The notes under the pieces were generated by a model, which saw only the letters and a program-made list of their open reading frames with translations, did no database searches and was not told the DNA's origin. From Panagrolaimus kolymaensis (taxonomy: Eukaryota > Nematoda > Chromadorea > Rhabditida > Panagrolaimidae), in NCBI GenBank assembly GCA_028622995.1, contig JAJQJQ010000002.1:6882001-6946000 (forward strand): DNA of 64,000 nt, given 5' to 3'. Shown in pieces: positions 22,954 through 35,265 of this stretch. Position numbers and translations under genes: made by a program. Each line of letters begins with the position of its first letter. Within the stretch, counting starts at the first letter, position 1.

Positions 22954-25900
22954 CTAACGAACCTTTTGAGGAAAATGAAATGCTGCGGAAGTGGAAACCG
23001 TTGTAATTAGTTTATTATCATATTCAGGTGAAATAGCTCCACCTCGATGATGGGTTGTTGTTGCAGCTTCATTTATATCCATATGAATTACAGGTTTAGT
23101 TCGAAATACTGTAGTTCTTGGAGATAATGGAGACCTTGGAGGTTCGGGTGCATTATCAGCACTGGTGCTTGCTGCACTTGCAAGTTGCAACAAAGTTGGT
23201 GTTCCCGGTCGCTTCTCAAATACTGAAATTCTTGAAGCAACTGAACCCGAAGTAGGCGTTGGGAAATTTGGTGTAACACTTCGTCGACCCAAATATGGCC
23301 CTAGATACGTATTCGTCGTAGTTACCCCAGCATTTGCAAGCTGTTCACGAATATTATGTTTTGGACGAGGATGGGGCAAATGAGCTAAAGAATTTGTGGA
23401 TTCCCCCGATAATGAATCGGGACTTGGCGAATGTTGTTGGTGTTGCTGATGGCTGTTGGTAGAAATATATCGAGGTGGAGAAATTCGAGTTCCCGTAAAT
23501 ATTCCTAATCGTTTTGTTGGTGAAGCATTAAATTCACCTATTGGAAACCTGGCACATCCTCGACTATCATTAAATAATTTTTCTGCATTTTGTTTTAAAT
23601 CCGCTACTGCATTATCCAATGAAGAAAAATTTGGTTGATGACCATTTGTTTTTCGTTCAGACACAAATCTTTCTGATGGAAATGGACTAAAATAAATAAA
23701 TAATGGAAATCATAAAGTAAGGGTAACGACTTTATTCAAAAAACTATGGATCTCGAATGAAAATTTTGTTAAAAAAATCTGGAGCAATTAGCTTTGTCGC
23801 TAATCATAAAATAATCCATTTTGAAAGGGTCAAAAATGCAATAAAAAAATCTTACGTTGAATTATCATGAAATCCATTATTATTAGTTTTCGTTGGTGGT
23901 GAAGAAGAATATGGATCAACAATAAATTGATTTCGACGTTGTAAAACAACAGTATCAGGAGCATTTTTACGATAAATAGTATTAGTTGTTGTTATTGTTC
24001 CACCTCCACCGCCATAATTATTATTTCCATTATTATTATTTATTGTTGAAGAATAATAATCTTGATTATTTCTATTTTCTAATGGCATCGGCCCATTATT
24101 GCTGCGGCTATTACTATCCAAAGGTTCATGTAATTGTTCAAGCCTTTCAGCTGCTGTGGTCATTTTAAATGGCAATCGTGAAATTGAGGGCGAAATTGGA
24201 CGATTTTTTACTGTATCAATCCAAAAATTCCCTATCGGCTTTTTTGCTGTTGGTTCTGGAGTATCTGAAGATCTTCGACCACCATTTTGTGAAGAAGAGA
24301 AATCTGGAGCTTCTGAAGCTCGTCGATTAACCAATGCTTCTCGAAGGAGGGATGATGATCTCGAAGGTTCTATTCCACGATTGCCAATAATGGATTGACT
24401 TGCAGATTTGAGAAGTCCTCGATTTCGTGGCATCGTTAATGAACCATTACTTGCAAAAGAATAATCAAATCCAAAAGGTAAATCATTATTGACCGAAGAA
24501 GATTCATCCGGAGTTTTTTCTTTAGTACCGAATCGATCTCTCATAGCTGCAAAAGAATTCTTCCAATTTGCTGTAGTTCGACTCATTTCGTCGTCAAATA
24601 ATAAATCGTCGGAATCAGAAAAATGTGGTTTTTGAAAATTATTATTATTCAAAAATGAAAAATCAGATGATTGCCGCTGATAATTATTATTTGGTTGATT
24701 TTGTTGCGTTTGTGCTTGAGGATGAGTTTGTCGATTATTAGAATAATATGGCGAATTAGGATCGTAAAGGGAAGTGGATAAAATATCAAGAGTATGAGGA
24801 GGCTCTGAATTAGGTTCAGAAAAAGTTCGATGTGTTGGCCTTGGTTGTTGTTGGTGTTGATGATGCTGGTCAGAAGAATCACTTCCACTGCTCCCGTTAC
24901 CGTTGCTATTGCTGTTGATATTATTAGTGGTGGCGGCGAATGGGCTTCGAATATGTAATGGTTGAATTCGTTCACGATTTTGTTGACGTAATGGATCAAT
25001 AAAAGTATTTTTTGAGTTTCCTCCACCTCCTTGAATAATCGAAATGGGAGTAGAAACAGAATTATTTGAATTACTATTATTATTTGATGAATGTACAAAT
25101 GGATCAGCTAATGCACTGGATGGTCGTCGATATGGATAATATGGTTGAGGATTACGAAAATTTATTGAATTTATTGATGAACGTTGCTGTTGTTGATTTG
25201 GATATTGATTTGAATTTAAATGGTGGTGGTTATTATGTTCTTGTTGTTGATTAGCCAATGGAGATGTTTCAAGTGAATAAGGAGCTAACAAATCATCAAT
25301 TAGACGATCTAAAAACGAAAAGAAGAAGATAGAAAAGATATATGAAAATTGTGTCGACACATCAGGTGTTGTTCATCTAACATATCTCTTTGCCTCTCTA
25401 TCTCTCATTTATTCGTTTGCTTGTTTCACTTTCAATGGCGAACAAAACAAAAGGTCCAAGGTAGGACAGAGAAGATGGAAGGAGGCAATGGAAACAAAAG
25501 AAAAAAAGAGGGAGGGATAAAAATCAAAAATTATTTTTTTTTTAAAGTGGCCATCGGCAAAAGATTATTATCAACTTATACTTACTTGTGACTAATGATG
25601 AATTGTGATTGTCAGAAATCGATTGAAAATTATTTGGATTTTGCCTCCACGGAACTTTCGTAATTGTTGATTGGTCTTGTTGATTAGATTTTGTGGAATT
25701 TAACCAATTATCAAATTTTTGTGTTTGATTTTGAGGTGGATCAGATTTTTGATTCCAAGAAGGATTTCCTCTACCTCCTCGTGTTGCTGCTGCTTGATTT
25801 AGCCAAGAATCAGATGATTGCTTTTGAAAGGAATCAAGAATTTGTTTTGGATTCCAAGGATAATCAAAATCACTTCCACTTCCGCTGCTATTTGAATCAA

Positions 25901-26273
25901 TAAAAGTTGGAACTTTTCCCTTTTGTTGTTGTTGCGTCGCTGAAGCCACAGGAGATGGATGAGTTCGATTAAAAATTAATGTATCACTATTATTATTAAT
26001 ATTTTTTGTTGAAGAAGAATTTAATAAATGTGCTGGAACTGAACTTCGTCCAGATCGATATTCTTGTTGTTGTTGATAAAAGCCACCACCACCAATGCCG
26101 TTTTGCTGTTGTTGGCTTAAATTATTTGATTCACGAATGGGTGCAAAATTATTTTGTTGAGGTTGCTGATGATGATTAAATTCGTTATCGTTGTAACCAG
26201 AAAACACATCAATTGGATGACGATTTTGTGATGGAAAGCGTCGCCTTGGTTCGGTTCGATGATATCCGTTCAT
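22954..26273 (-). CDS. Asn/Gln/Ser-rich protein of unknown function
   Basis: Three exons join in phase (25586-26273, 23856-25308, 22954-23686) into 957 aa. Donors are AA|GTAAGTAT and AC|GTAAGA; acceptors are TTTTTAG and TATTTTAG. The N-terminal half is dominated by Gln, Asn and Ser runs, which usually indicate disorder. Later parts are less repetitive and could hold conserved short motifs: NWKNSFAAMRDRFGTKEK, SRSSSLLREALVNRRASEA, GNFWIDTVKNRPISPS, then SSLDNAVADLKQNAEKLF and ASRISVFEKRPGTP in exon 3. Many Ser/Pro sites could be phosphorylated. No enzyme, membrane segment or named domain was recognised. The start is the ATG of MNGYHRTEP; a longer frame upstream has only a TTG and an in-frame TAA near 26326. 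I infer a cytoplasmic or cortical scaffold, without direct support. Confidence 0.8.
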
Positions 26274-26492
26274 GAAAGGCAACAATAATAATAATAAATA
26301 TATTCTATATAAGGCATTCAAATATTATGGACCCACAACAACAACCAAATGAAGATAATAGCAAGAAAATAATAGAAATAATTTATTGCAAAATCTAGAA
26401 ATCAAAAAAACTATTCAAAAATTTAGAAAAAAAATCACGATGGTTTGAAGAAAAAACGCGGTTAATTTCTGATTATCGACCCACAGAAGGTG

Positions 26493-26500
26493 GCTCTCTG
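26493..26500 (-). promoter_or_regulatory. Candidate 3' splice or trans-splice site upstream of the 957-aa gene
   Basis: On the minus strand TTTGCTTTCAG ends at 26498, so a mature leader could start at 26497, about 220 bases before the ATG. There are stops in all frames between this site and the ATG, so this would be 5' UTR. Nematode mRNAs are often trans-spliced at such sites, but no cDNA evidence is available here. Confidence 0.3.
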
Positions 26501-29270
26501 AAAGCAAAATACGAAATTTTTCTTAACTGTAAAATATACATAATATTCATAAATAATGAAAGTAAACAAAAAGCAGAAAAATAGATAAACCAAAAGTGAA
26601 CGCAAAAAATAAAAAAATCGAACAAAATCAAAGTTAAAATTTGAAAACCATGACTAAATGGTTAAGAAAACCAATGTCAAACAAACACCACCAAAAAATA
26701 GTGTGGCTGATGACTAATAAGAAAAACTCAATCAAAAAAATTGACGACGTAAAAAATTTGTTTAGCCTTGTTCACGCAGACTGTTTTTTAATTTACTCCG
26801 TCCATACTCTCCCGCATTTTTGTTTAACCCAATGGAATCAAATTAAAAAAACATTCAAAAATGAAGAAAAAAATTTAATCAACTCTTTTTAAGTTTTTTT
26901 TTTCACAAACTTGTTAACAAAGAAAAAAATAAATGAAAATTAAGGTCGATTTGATTGGGAGAAAAAGGCGAACCACAGAGAAAAAAAATTAAAAAACCGA
27001 ACAAATGACCGCCGCAATTCTCGTTCCTTTTTTATAGATATATAAAAAAGATGATTACAAAGAATTGATCAATTATGTGAAAATTAAAAAATGAACCCTT
27101 TTTCAAGAAAAAATCTATTAAAATTTTTGAAGAAATCACGTTTTTTGATTTAAGCCTTTGACTTTTTGTTTAAAAAAAGAAGAAAGCCAAAAGGGATATG
27201 TATCAGTTTGTGTGTATTTTTTTATATCACATTTTTTTCCGTTATAAAATAAGTCGTTTTTATGTTTTTGATCTTGTTAAACTAAAAAAAAGTATTTCGC
27301 TACTTTCAAGAAATAAGGGATAGAAAAAAATTAGAAAAAGTAAAATGGAAACATGGGTTTTAAATAGAAGCTTTTAACTTTTATGAATTTTCTAACTTTT
27401 CCTTCTGAGATAATGCTTTTTTTGAAACTAAATTAAATTTAAAGTTAAGGTAGAAATTTATAAACAATGAAGGAAATTAAAGCCGTTCTCGAAAGAAAAA
27501 AAAACTTTGAATTTGTTTTAAAACTTTTGCTCCAAAATAAAAATTTCCACTTCCCTCTTTTTTCTTGATCAAAGAACATTCTCATTTTTAAATTCCCTAA
27601 TTTAACAGACGCAATAATAAGCAGACGACATAAATATTTAAAAAAATAGGTTCAAGCTCAAATCATAAAAAACGGCTATTAAAAAATTGGATCATTAAAA
27701 GATAGAGATAATAATAAATGAAAACAAATGGGAAAAACTTTTATTTGTCGAAGCAATGAAAACTATTGCCAAATCTCGACGAAAGAAAAATTTTTTTCTA
27801 ACATTCTCAAAGATAGATATCAAAATCGATTGAGCTGCTTTAGTTGATTGAGCTGGTAGTAGTGAGCTTTAAAAAAGATTAGAAAAAAAAGAAGAATGAA
27901 AAGTTTTTATGTTTCAACAAAAAAGCACTTTTTTGTTATTCAAAGAGACTTAAATCTTTTTTACTGGACGACGACGAAGAAAGAAGACGAGAAAAATAAA
28001 ATAAATGTCCAAAAGGCATAGGAATGAGATAAAGTTTAAAAAAAGAAATCGGGAGCACCACTAACGGAATGGAAAAATAATAAGAGAGAAAAGATATGGG
28101 AAAAAAGAAAGATCGCCGCTCGGACTTTAAGGGGTTGATGCGATGCGGTGGCGGCGGCGCCGTTGTTATTTTTGTTCACGGCTGTCATCAACAACAAGGA
28201 AAACTTTTTTCATTGCCAAAGAAGATAAAAAAAAATAGAGATGAAGAAGATTCCATTCTTTTCCTTTAGGACAAGTAAAAAAAATAGAGAGATATGTAAG
28301 TGAATATAACAGCTGTTCATACACACACATACACATAACAAAAAAAAGAGAGATAGAAAAATATAATATTAAAACGTTAAAAACAAGAAGAAAGATTGAC
28401 GCAAAATGGATTTTTTTTTCTTCTCTCGAGTGTAGTAAGTGAGATAGATAGCCATAGAGATTGCAAAAAAAGGTTCATTCGATTGATCCAAAGAAGACAA
28501 AAGAAAAAAAAGAAGCAAAGTTGTTGGATGTTGGATGCTGACACGGCATGACCACCACATAATCATCACGGCTTGGATAGCTGCCCTCACTCTCGGTGGC
28601 TAGATAGATAGATATATGGATCTCCCCATTTTTCTTTCTTCTCATTCTTTGGCAAAAAAAAGTTGTTAACCAACCACTTTTTTAGACTAAAAAAAGTATC
28701 GACGACGCAATCGGATATCCGCTGCATCAATTTTAAGTTTCGATTGAGCAGAGTGAAAAAAATGTGTGAGATAAATCCACAAAGGTATTGCATTCAGCTC
28801 AAAAGACAAAAGCCAAGAGTAGCAAGGCTAACTTAAATTTGACCCAAAAAAATAAGAGAAGAAAAAAAACATCGACGATTGTTGAAAAACGACGAAGACA
28901 ACGACGCAATTTTAAAAACTTGTCAAAAAGAAATATGTTTTTGCCTTTTGTCTTCCAATTTTTTTTCTTATGACATTGATAAATCCATTTTTCATTTTTC
29001 TTTTCAATCAACTTTACTTACTTTTTTCTTAACTTAATGACAAGCGTTTAATAATTGAAAAAAAGGATGGAAGAAAAAGTAAAAAAAGTGTTATTTTTTT
29101 TCAAAGACACAAGAGAAAATCTGCAGAATGAATTATTACGTAAAAATATTAGAAGGGTCAAAAAAGAAAATGTTTTGAAGTCTAGACAAATTGACGCCAA
29201 AATAAATTTATGTTCGGTGTTTAAAAAAATCAAATATTGAAAAAACTTTTATCTAATCTTTCCCAAATTT
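26501..29270. other. Noncoding spacer with a GC-rich patch
   Basis: AT-rich DNA between two minus-strand genes. No coding frame is supported. A compact GC-rich patch at about 28135-28165 (GCGGTGGCGGCGGCGCCG) stands out and may be a promoter or 5' UTR of the minus-strand gene at 22.95-26.27 kb. Confidence 0.4.
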
Positions 29271-29399
29271 TTAAGTCTCTAAAAAATTATCAATAAAAAA
29301 TGACTCTTTTTTAATATATGTAACTTTAATCAAGCTTTGCACTTTTTTAAATTCATTTAAAAATGTTCTCGAAAAATAAAAAATAAGATAGAAACCAAC

Positions 29400-30107
29400 C
29401 AAAAATTTATAATGATGTGGAAGTGTTATATCATGAAAGGTTGTTCGAGGTGATTGTGGAGGTAAAGCTAAAAATTAAAAGCCATAAATTGACATATCTA
29501 GTTTCTATTAATGTAAGCTTACCAAAATTTTCATCATGACTTAAATCTGTAAGCGAATGGGATAGCTTCCTAGAAATAGGAGCATGGTCTAAAAAAGGCT
29601 AATTTGAAAAAAAGTAAAGTAAAGAATTTAACAAATTTTCAAAATCAAAGTCTTGCAATTAATTTTTTTCAATCAAAAACTTACACAAAAATCTCGCAGA
29701 TACTGAACCATGAGAATGTTTTGAAGATGCTGATCGATAAGATTTCTGAAATCCAATAATCTTTTATGCCTTGCCTTTTAATAATCCAACAAAAAAATAT
29801 TACTATTTCATCCGGAGATTCCTGATTCGATGCAACCATAATAAGTAATAATTCTTGAATAAACGTTGAAACTGATTCTTCAGTAAGCTAAACAAAATAT
29901 AAGGGAATTAATGGCAATAAAAGTTTGTCTACGAAAAAAAAGTGATGGAAGAATATGTTGTAACTAGCTTACGTTATACATATCACCCAAATCTTTATCT
30001 TTTTGATCTTCATTTTCTTGGTTTAATAGTTCCATTTGTAATTTGGGAATGTGTGGTTGTGAAGAAGGTGGCATATTTAATGATTCAAGTTTAGCACTTC
30101 GAAACAT
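29400..30107 (-). CDS. N-terminal exons of an unrecognised Ser-rich protein (3' part unresolved)
   Basis: Five exons chain in phase: 29973-30107, 29804-29887, 29685-29745, 29523-29588 and 29400-29467. The first opens with MFRSAKLESLNMPPSS, the second has a likely helix (LTEESVSTFIQELLLIMVAS), and the next two are rich in Ser and basic residues (KSYRSASSKHSHGS, SRKLSHSLTDLSHDENF), giving several basophilic-kinase or 14-3-3-like sites. The fifth begins LPPQSPRTTFHDITLPHH. Beyond it the frame either reads through Phe/Ile-rich, noncoding-looking sequence to a TAA at 29271 or splices at a weak GTTGGT. The true 3' end is therefore unknown. It could be the start of the same transcription unit as the 957-aa gene, but no acceptor connects them in frame. 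No family assigned. Confidence 0.6.
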
Positions 30108-31253
30108 TTTTTTTCTTCAAGGTTCACTCACTGAAACTTTAAAAAACTAATTTTTTATACTTCCAAATAAACAAAATATAAGAATGAAAACAAAAAATAA
30201 AATTTAAATAATAAAAAATATTGGGGATTCGAGTAACAAAAAACTTTTGAAACAATTTTAATAATAGATGATGGAAATAGCTAGCGTAGACACCAACAAA
30301 GCATCGTTGATTGCCTTTTGACTCCCTTGTTTTTTTTTTTACAACCTCATTCAATTCATTTTGTGTTGTTGCAGAAACAGCAACTGGAAAATAACAAAGT
30401 AATAAACGGTTGAATAAAATATAATTTTGACCATTTCAGAAATCAACAAAACAAAAAACAAAATTTATACTAACTAAACAAATATTTTATTTTTTAGTTT
30501 TTTATTCAACTACGTGTGCCATTTTTATTGCTGCTTAAAAAAAAGCTTTGTAAGCAAAAAAAAATAAAAATTAATAATAAAAATGTTATTTTTTCATCTA
30601 AAAAATGAACAAGCACAAATTTTTGCGGGTTTATTTGACGCAAAGAAGCAAGCCTCTTCTCTTCTTTTTCCTCGACGACGATTGACCATTTGACCGAAGC
30701 AAAACAACATGGCCCATTTTTTTCTGCATTGTTGGTTGGCACTTTTTCTTCTTCTATTATTAGCTGCTTGGAAAAGCATGGAAGAAATTATTGAAACGAA
30801 CAAATGAACGGAGAAAAGAGTTTCTATGGAAACAAAACCATTGAAGAAAAAAATGCAGTTGAGTTGAAAAAAAGCAAAAGAAAAATATTAAAAAGCATAA
30901 GCAAACATTCAAAAATTTTTTTATTTCCAAACGTAAAAAAATTAATCACATAACTTCATTCAATAAAGAGGAAATCTTAAGTCAACATATTTTCTAGTTT
31001 TCATAAACCTTTGAATCTTTAAAATCAAAATCAGCACATAAAAAATGTCGGCACATGATTTTTATTGAATTTTTCTTTAACAGCAATTATTTATTATGAT
31101 TTTTTAAAGTATAAAATGAACGCAACCATCAAGCTTTGATGCATGAAATTAGTGAAACTCGTTTTGAATTACGGAGCTCAATAAAGCATTTGGATTTTTT
31201 TATCCAGATATTTTTCTTATAATTTTTAAAAATTAATGCCAAGAGGATTTTGA
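30108..31253. other. Divergent spacer, no gene supported
   Basis: AT-rich DNA upstream of the minus-strand Ser-rich gene and of the plus-strand retroelement relic. A slightly more complex block at about 30640-30800 is open on the minus strand, but it has no convincing start context, splice signals or recognisable motif. Confidence 0.4.
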
Positions 31254-32732
31254 ATCGCTAATGCTTGCGATTCTAATAAAGTTCCTATTGGTCAAAGTAC
31301 TTCTAATGCCAAACATATTTCTGGTGTAAAACTTGCTCCGATAAGTACAATTCTTTCTGAGAAGGAAGAATTCGAAAACATTGGCGATCGAACATGCTTG
31401 AATATTCTGGTTGAAGGTAAACGTGTTGATGCTGTATTAGATACTGGCGCCGTTGCTTCGATAATGAGTTATGAATTGTTTGAAAAGCTTTCAAATCAAA
31501 ATGGTGTTCTCGATAAATGTGAAGATGGGTTAGTTGCTGCTAATGGCGAACCTTTGAAAGTTAAAGGCATAGCTAAATTTTCTGTTTCTTGGGGAATGAT
31601 TCCACCGAAGATAATCCCGTTCTATGTTGTTCCTACATTGGTCGATTGCTTGATAATTGGGACAAACGTTTTAAGAAGTGATAAACGCTGGGCAAAAGCT
31701 TTGTTATTTGCGACTTTGTCATCTTGTGATGTTGAAGCAACTGAAGCAGATGTGACGGAAATTGAGAAAGGTGTGCACACTTCTCTCGACGATGTTCATC
31801 AGGTTATTACAACTGGAAGGTTTGAAATAGCTAGCGGAACTGCTGAAATGATTCAAGTTAAATTTTGTAAAGACGATTCTCCTCTGCTTTTTGTAAGTCA
31901 TATGGAAGGTTTTGCTTCTGGTATTGTTCGAAGTTCAAATGGTCATGGTTATGTACAATATTGTAACTACGATAGTAACAAGCTTGTTTTTGAAATGGGC
32001 GAAGTTATTGGAAAAACTTCTGCTAAAAGCGAATCTTCGATAAGTCGTGATGATGATCATTGCGCAGTTTCTCGTAAAGGTGTGGTTAGTAAGGATGCTA
32101 AACCTCAAACACCGATCTCCAAAAAGCGTCGAAAGCAACAGGGTGCTTCTCATGTAAAGATTCATGAAGTTGCTAGTGTTTTGCATGCTGAAAAGTTAGG
32201 TACTGTTGTAAAGATTCAACAAATACCATTATCATCGAATGTTATTGAAAAGATTTGCGCAGTTGGGGGAATTCAACTTGCAACCAAATCTCCGATTTTT
32301 CCTCCACGAGTTTCTTCTATTGTATCTTGGAACAGAAATGTTCAAGTGTACCAAAGGCTTAATGCAAAGTTAATGGCTATTCGCGGGATAGATGCAGATA
32401 CTCCAAGTCAACTTCCAAATGTTCCTGTGAAGGTCGTGCATGATGTTTTCAATGGTTCTGATGTTCTTGTTCCTCGTTCTCTGGCGACAGATGATGAAAC
32501 TTACTCGATTGATCCTGGTAAATATTCTCTTAGCTTAAACTACAACTCATCGAACTCAATCTCAAACATGGCAAAGAAATCAAATATTTCGCTTGGTTAT
32601 TATGCTTTCAAAGGAAATAAACTTTTATGTGATCAACTTGCTCATGGATATAATAAAGAAAACTTTGTTCGTGATCCAGAAGATCTTCAAGCTTTCCAAT
32701 AGCGAGGACGCTATTTCGCGTATGGGGCGGCA
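31254..32732 (+). mobile_element. Retroelement relic with aspartic protease ORF (Gypsy-like)
   Basis: The frame is open from after a TGA at 31251-31253 to a TAG at 32700-32702, about 482 codons, with no ATG near its beginning. A retropepsin-like domain is clear: VDAVLDTGAVASIMSYELF with the catalytic Asp-Thr-Gly, then DCLIIGTNVLRS, the usual second motif. The next 70 residues (from FEIASGTAEMIQVKF to FEMGEVIGK) resemble the linker that precedes reverse transcriptase in Gypsy-type pol. After this no RT, RNase H or integrase motif appears; the rest, ending DPEDLQAFQ, is unrecognised. Directly after the stop, GAGGACGC and a GGGGCGGCA tract followed by TGTTGAG look like a Gypsy 3' end. No gag and no second LTR are present. 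Most likely a deleted copy; a domesticated protease gene is possible because the frame is intact. Confidence 0.65.
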
Positions 32733-33060
32733 TGTTGAGAAGGTACATAAATTCTTCTTCATCAAACACTCAAATACCCATTTCTCTGGCATTATGTTCT
32801 CTCTTAAACTGACACGCAAATTCTCTCTTTCATTTATTCAAGCTTGCTTTCATCTTTTTTTAATCACTCGACTTCCTTCGATTCCTTCGACTCTCAATTT
32901 TCCTGATCAACTTTGAAGCTGTTTTTATTTGTAACTGGTTGTGTTTAAATAGTGTTTTGGTGATAACTGTAATAAAGTTTATTTAAAAACTGTTCTCGGT
33001 CTCTTTGGTGGATTTGTGTTGCTAATCTTTGGTTAAAGGTTTGTTATTTTTATCTCTTTT
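32733..33060 (+). repeat. LTR-like 3' end of the relic (right border approximate)
   Basis: TGTTGAGAAGG begins right after a purine-rich GGGGCGGCA tract, the arrangement expected at a polypurine tract and LTR start. AATAAA follows at 32970-32975. The right border is not fixed because no second copy exists in the window for comparison. Confidence 0.4.
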
Positions 33061-34168
33061 ACTGCATTTTGGGAATGCACTCATCATTGAAAGGTTGTGA
33101 ACCTGATTGTGGACGATTCTCTGGGGACAGGGATTAATCACAAGAAGCTTCTCCCATGAAAACGGCCGAGCCGCAATTACATATGAATTTTCTTTTTGTT
33201 TGACATAACATACTACTTACTGCACATAGTCAAGTGCTAACTTTTGGCCTTCCTTTCTCAACCTACGACAAAGCTTTTGCCTTTGCTTGCTTTAGCTTTA
33301 AGGCAAGCTTGAGCCTTCCATAAGTTTTGCTTCTTGGAAGCTTGAATCATTTGAGATTGAGTTAACCTGGGGTTATCATTTAGTCGTTTGAACCTTTTCC
33401 TACCTTCCCCAAAGGATTGAGATAAGTTTTTCTTAGCTTTGTAGTTTCTTACAAGAATGCTAGTATTAGGGGCTCATGCAACTCCAAGCGTTGCAACTCT
33501 TAATGTTGCTCATTTTACTTTTCGTTCTTTCTTACATGTTTAGCAAGGTGCTACCTCATTAGTCGTACTGTTTAAGATGTTGTGAATGACTTTCCAACAT
33601 ACCATAAGCTTCCAGGGGTTAAGGTTAGCTGCAACAACATCTTTGATGCGTGTTGCAATCCTTTACATATCACTAGCCACGCTAGCCATAGATGTTTTTC
33701 TTTTGTTTTTGTAACATCTCATTGCTTTCCAAGCAACATAGTTAAACATATAATACTTTAAATTTATAGATTTTCTTTTTGAAAGTTTTATAATATATCA
33801 CCTTTCCGCAAGGAAGGTCGATCCATTGTATTCTTTGTGTCAGATAAGATAAAGTAAAACTTAAAAAATGGAATTTTCTTTATTTAGCTTAGCGAGGTGC
33901 TCGCAAATTTTTTCGTGAAGCACACGAGGCACTTATTTGAGACTTTACCGCCCATGTTGCTCCAATTTTTTGCTACTTTCATACAACTTTTTTCATAGGA
34001 TTTAGCAATGAGTTTGTCCCCTTTTTTCGATGATCATTTAGCTCCCAAGAAAGAGGATTTTAAGTGATGAAGTGAAGTCACAAACTAAACAATAATGAAA
34101 ACAAAAGCTTTATTGAATGTGTTAATATAAATAAACATTATTTATACCATTAAATCTTTTTAGTAATC
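33061..34168. other. Unassigned spacer, possibly LTR or transposon remnant
   Basis: This sequence is less dominated by A/T homopolymers than other spacers and is richer in CTT/GCTT motifs, so it may be transposon-derived. No ORF, terminal repeat or RNA gene could be demonstrated. TTTTTAG at 34157-34163, six bases before the next ATG, is a candidate splice or trans-splice acceptor. Confidence 0.35.
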
Positions 34169-34618
34169 ATGAAACAAAGTCTTGAATCATCTTCAGAAGT
34201 TCCAGTATCAATGAGCTATTTGGAGTATATTCAAAATCGAAATATCAAACTTCCAATTCGAAAATCGACTGAAAATGGCATATTTATCACCGATATTGTT
34301 GTTGCATCTAAATCAGAAATAATCGACAATATCTTTGTGAAACTGAATAAGAACGACGATGTGATGATTTGTTCTCTCAATAAATTTGGTGATAAGCTTC
34401 AGGTAGCTGATATTATTTAACAAGTATGTTATTACATTCTTGATTCATTATAATGTAACAATAATTATTTTTAGATCGATCGGCAACTTATCAAGACTAT
34501 TGGTGATTTTTATTCGATTGTTCCAAAGAAAGATGGATGTTTTATAATTAAAATTTTACGAAAGTTTGTAAGTTTATTAATCTTAAAATTAGCAAAAACT
34601 CAAAAAGTTTCATCTGCA

Positions 34619-34918
34619 CTATCACTTGCTTTCTCTTAGTTTAGTCTCACAAAAAACCTTTCATTTTCATTCTTCCTTTTCGCTTTGATTTGTGTTTGAA
34701 CTTTTATTTTTCTTTCTCATTCTTTGCGTTGGACGCTCGCATCTTCAGCTAATCACAATCTTTACAAACAGAGTTAAAATGTTTGATTTGAAACTTTGTT
34801 TCTGAGTTTATGAATAAGTTTTTAGGATAAAATATCATTGCAGTTACTGCTTTTTGATATTATCATTTTCTATCATTTTTAAACTTTTGTGACTTAAATA
34901 AGAGAAAGCAAGTGATAG
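34619..34918. mobile_element. MITE-like element in an intron
   Basis: A 300-bp segment inside the second intron of the PDZ gene begins CTATCACTTGCTTTCTCTTA and ends with its exact 20-base reverse complement. Terminal inverted repeats of this kind, with no ORF, are typical of miniature DNA transposons. No clear target duplication was seen. The host intron (34568-34990) is 423 bp against about 50-70 for most neighbours, which the insertion explains. Confidence 0.6.
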
Positions 34919-35265
34919 TAAAGCAATTTATAACATAAAATTAAACAAAGCTATCATTTTACAAACAAATTAATTATCCATTTATTTTAGGATGAGCGTT
35001 CCTTTCAAATCTACGTTCCAAAAGGTGCTGCTCAACTCATTAATGTAGACAAGAATCTAGAAGTGATGGGATTACATGATAATAATTGCTTCAATAACTT
35101 AAAAATTGGTGATATAGTATCTAAGGTTTACGCTTTAAATCAATCATTATAATAACTAACATTTTCGTTTTTAAGGTTAATCACATTCCTGTAAACAGCG
35201 TCCAAGAATTCCACAATGCTATTGCTGAGCCTCAAAAGCTTTTGGAAGTATCATTCCGATATAAA

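Noticed and set aside
5592..22960. Joining the 957-aa gene to the PP2A gene across a 17-kb intron
   Set aside because: The 957-aa frame ends with TAG and a nearby AATAAA; the PP2A first exon begins with its own ATG and has no acceptor just upstream.
26274..26326. N-terminal extension of the 957-aa protein with a Leu-rich, signal-peptide-like stretch
   Set aside because: The frame opens only with TTG after a TAA; Leu residues come from a TTA microsatellite. The first ATG gives MNGYHRTEP, and the rest of the protein is not secretory in character.
30506..30803. Two overlapping minus-strand frames of 69-78 codons
   Set aside because: Neither has a family motif or splice connection to the Ser-rich gene; noncoding flank is the simpler reading.
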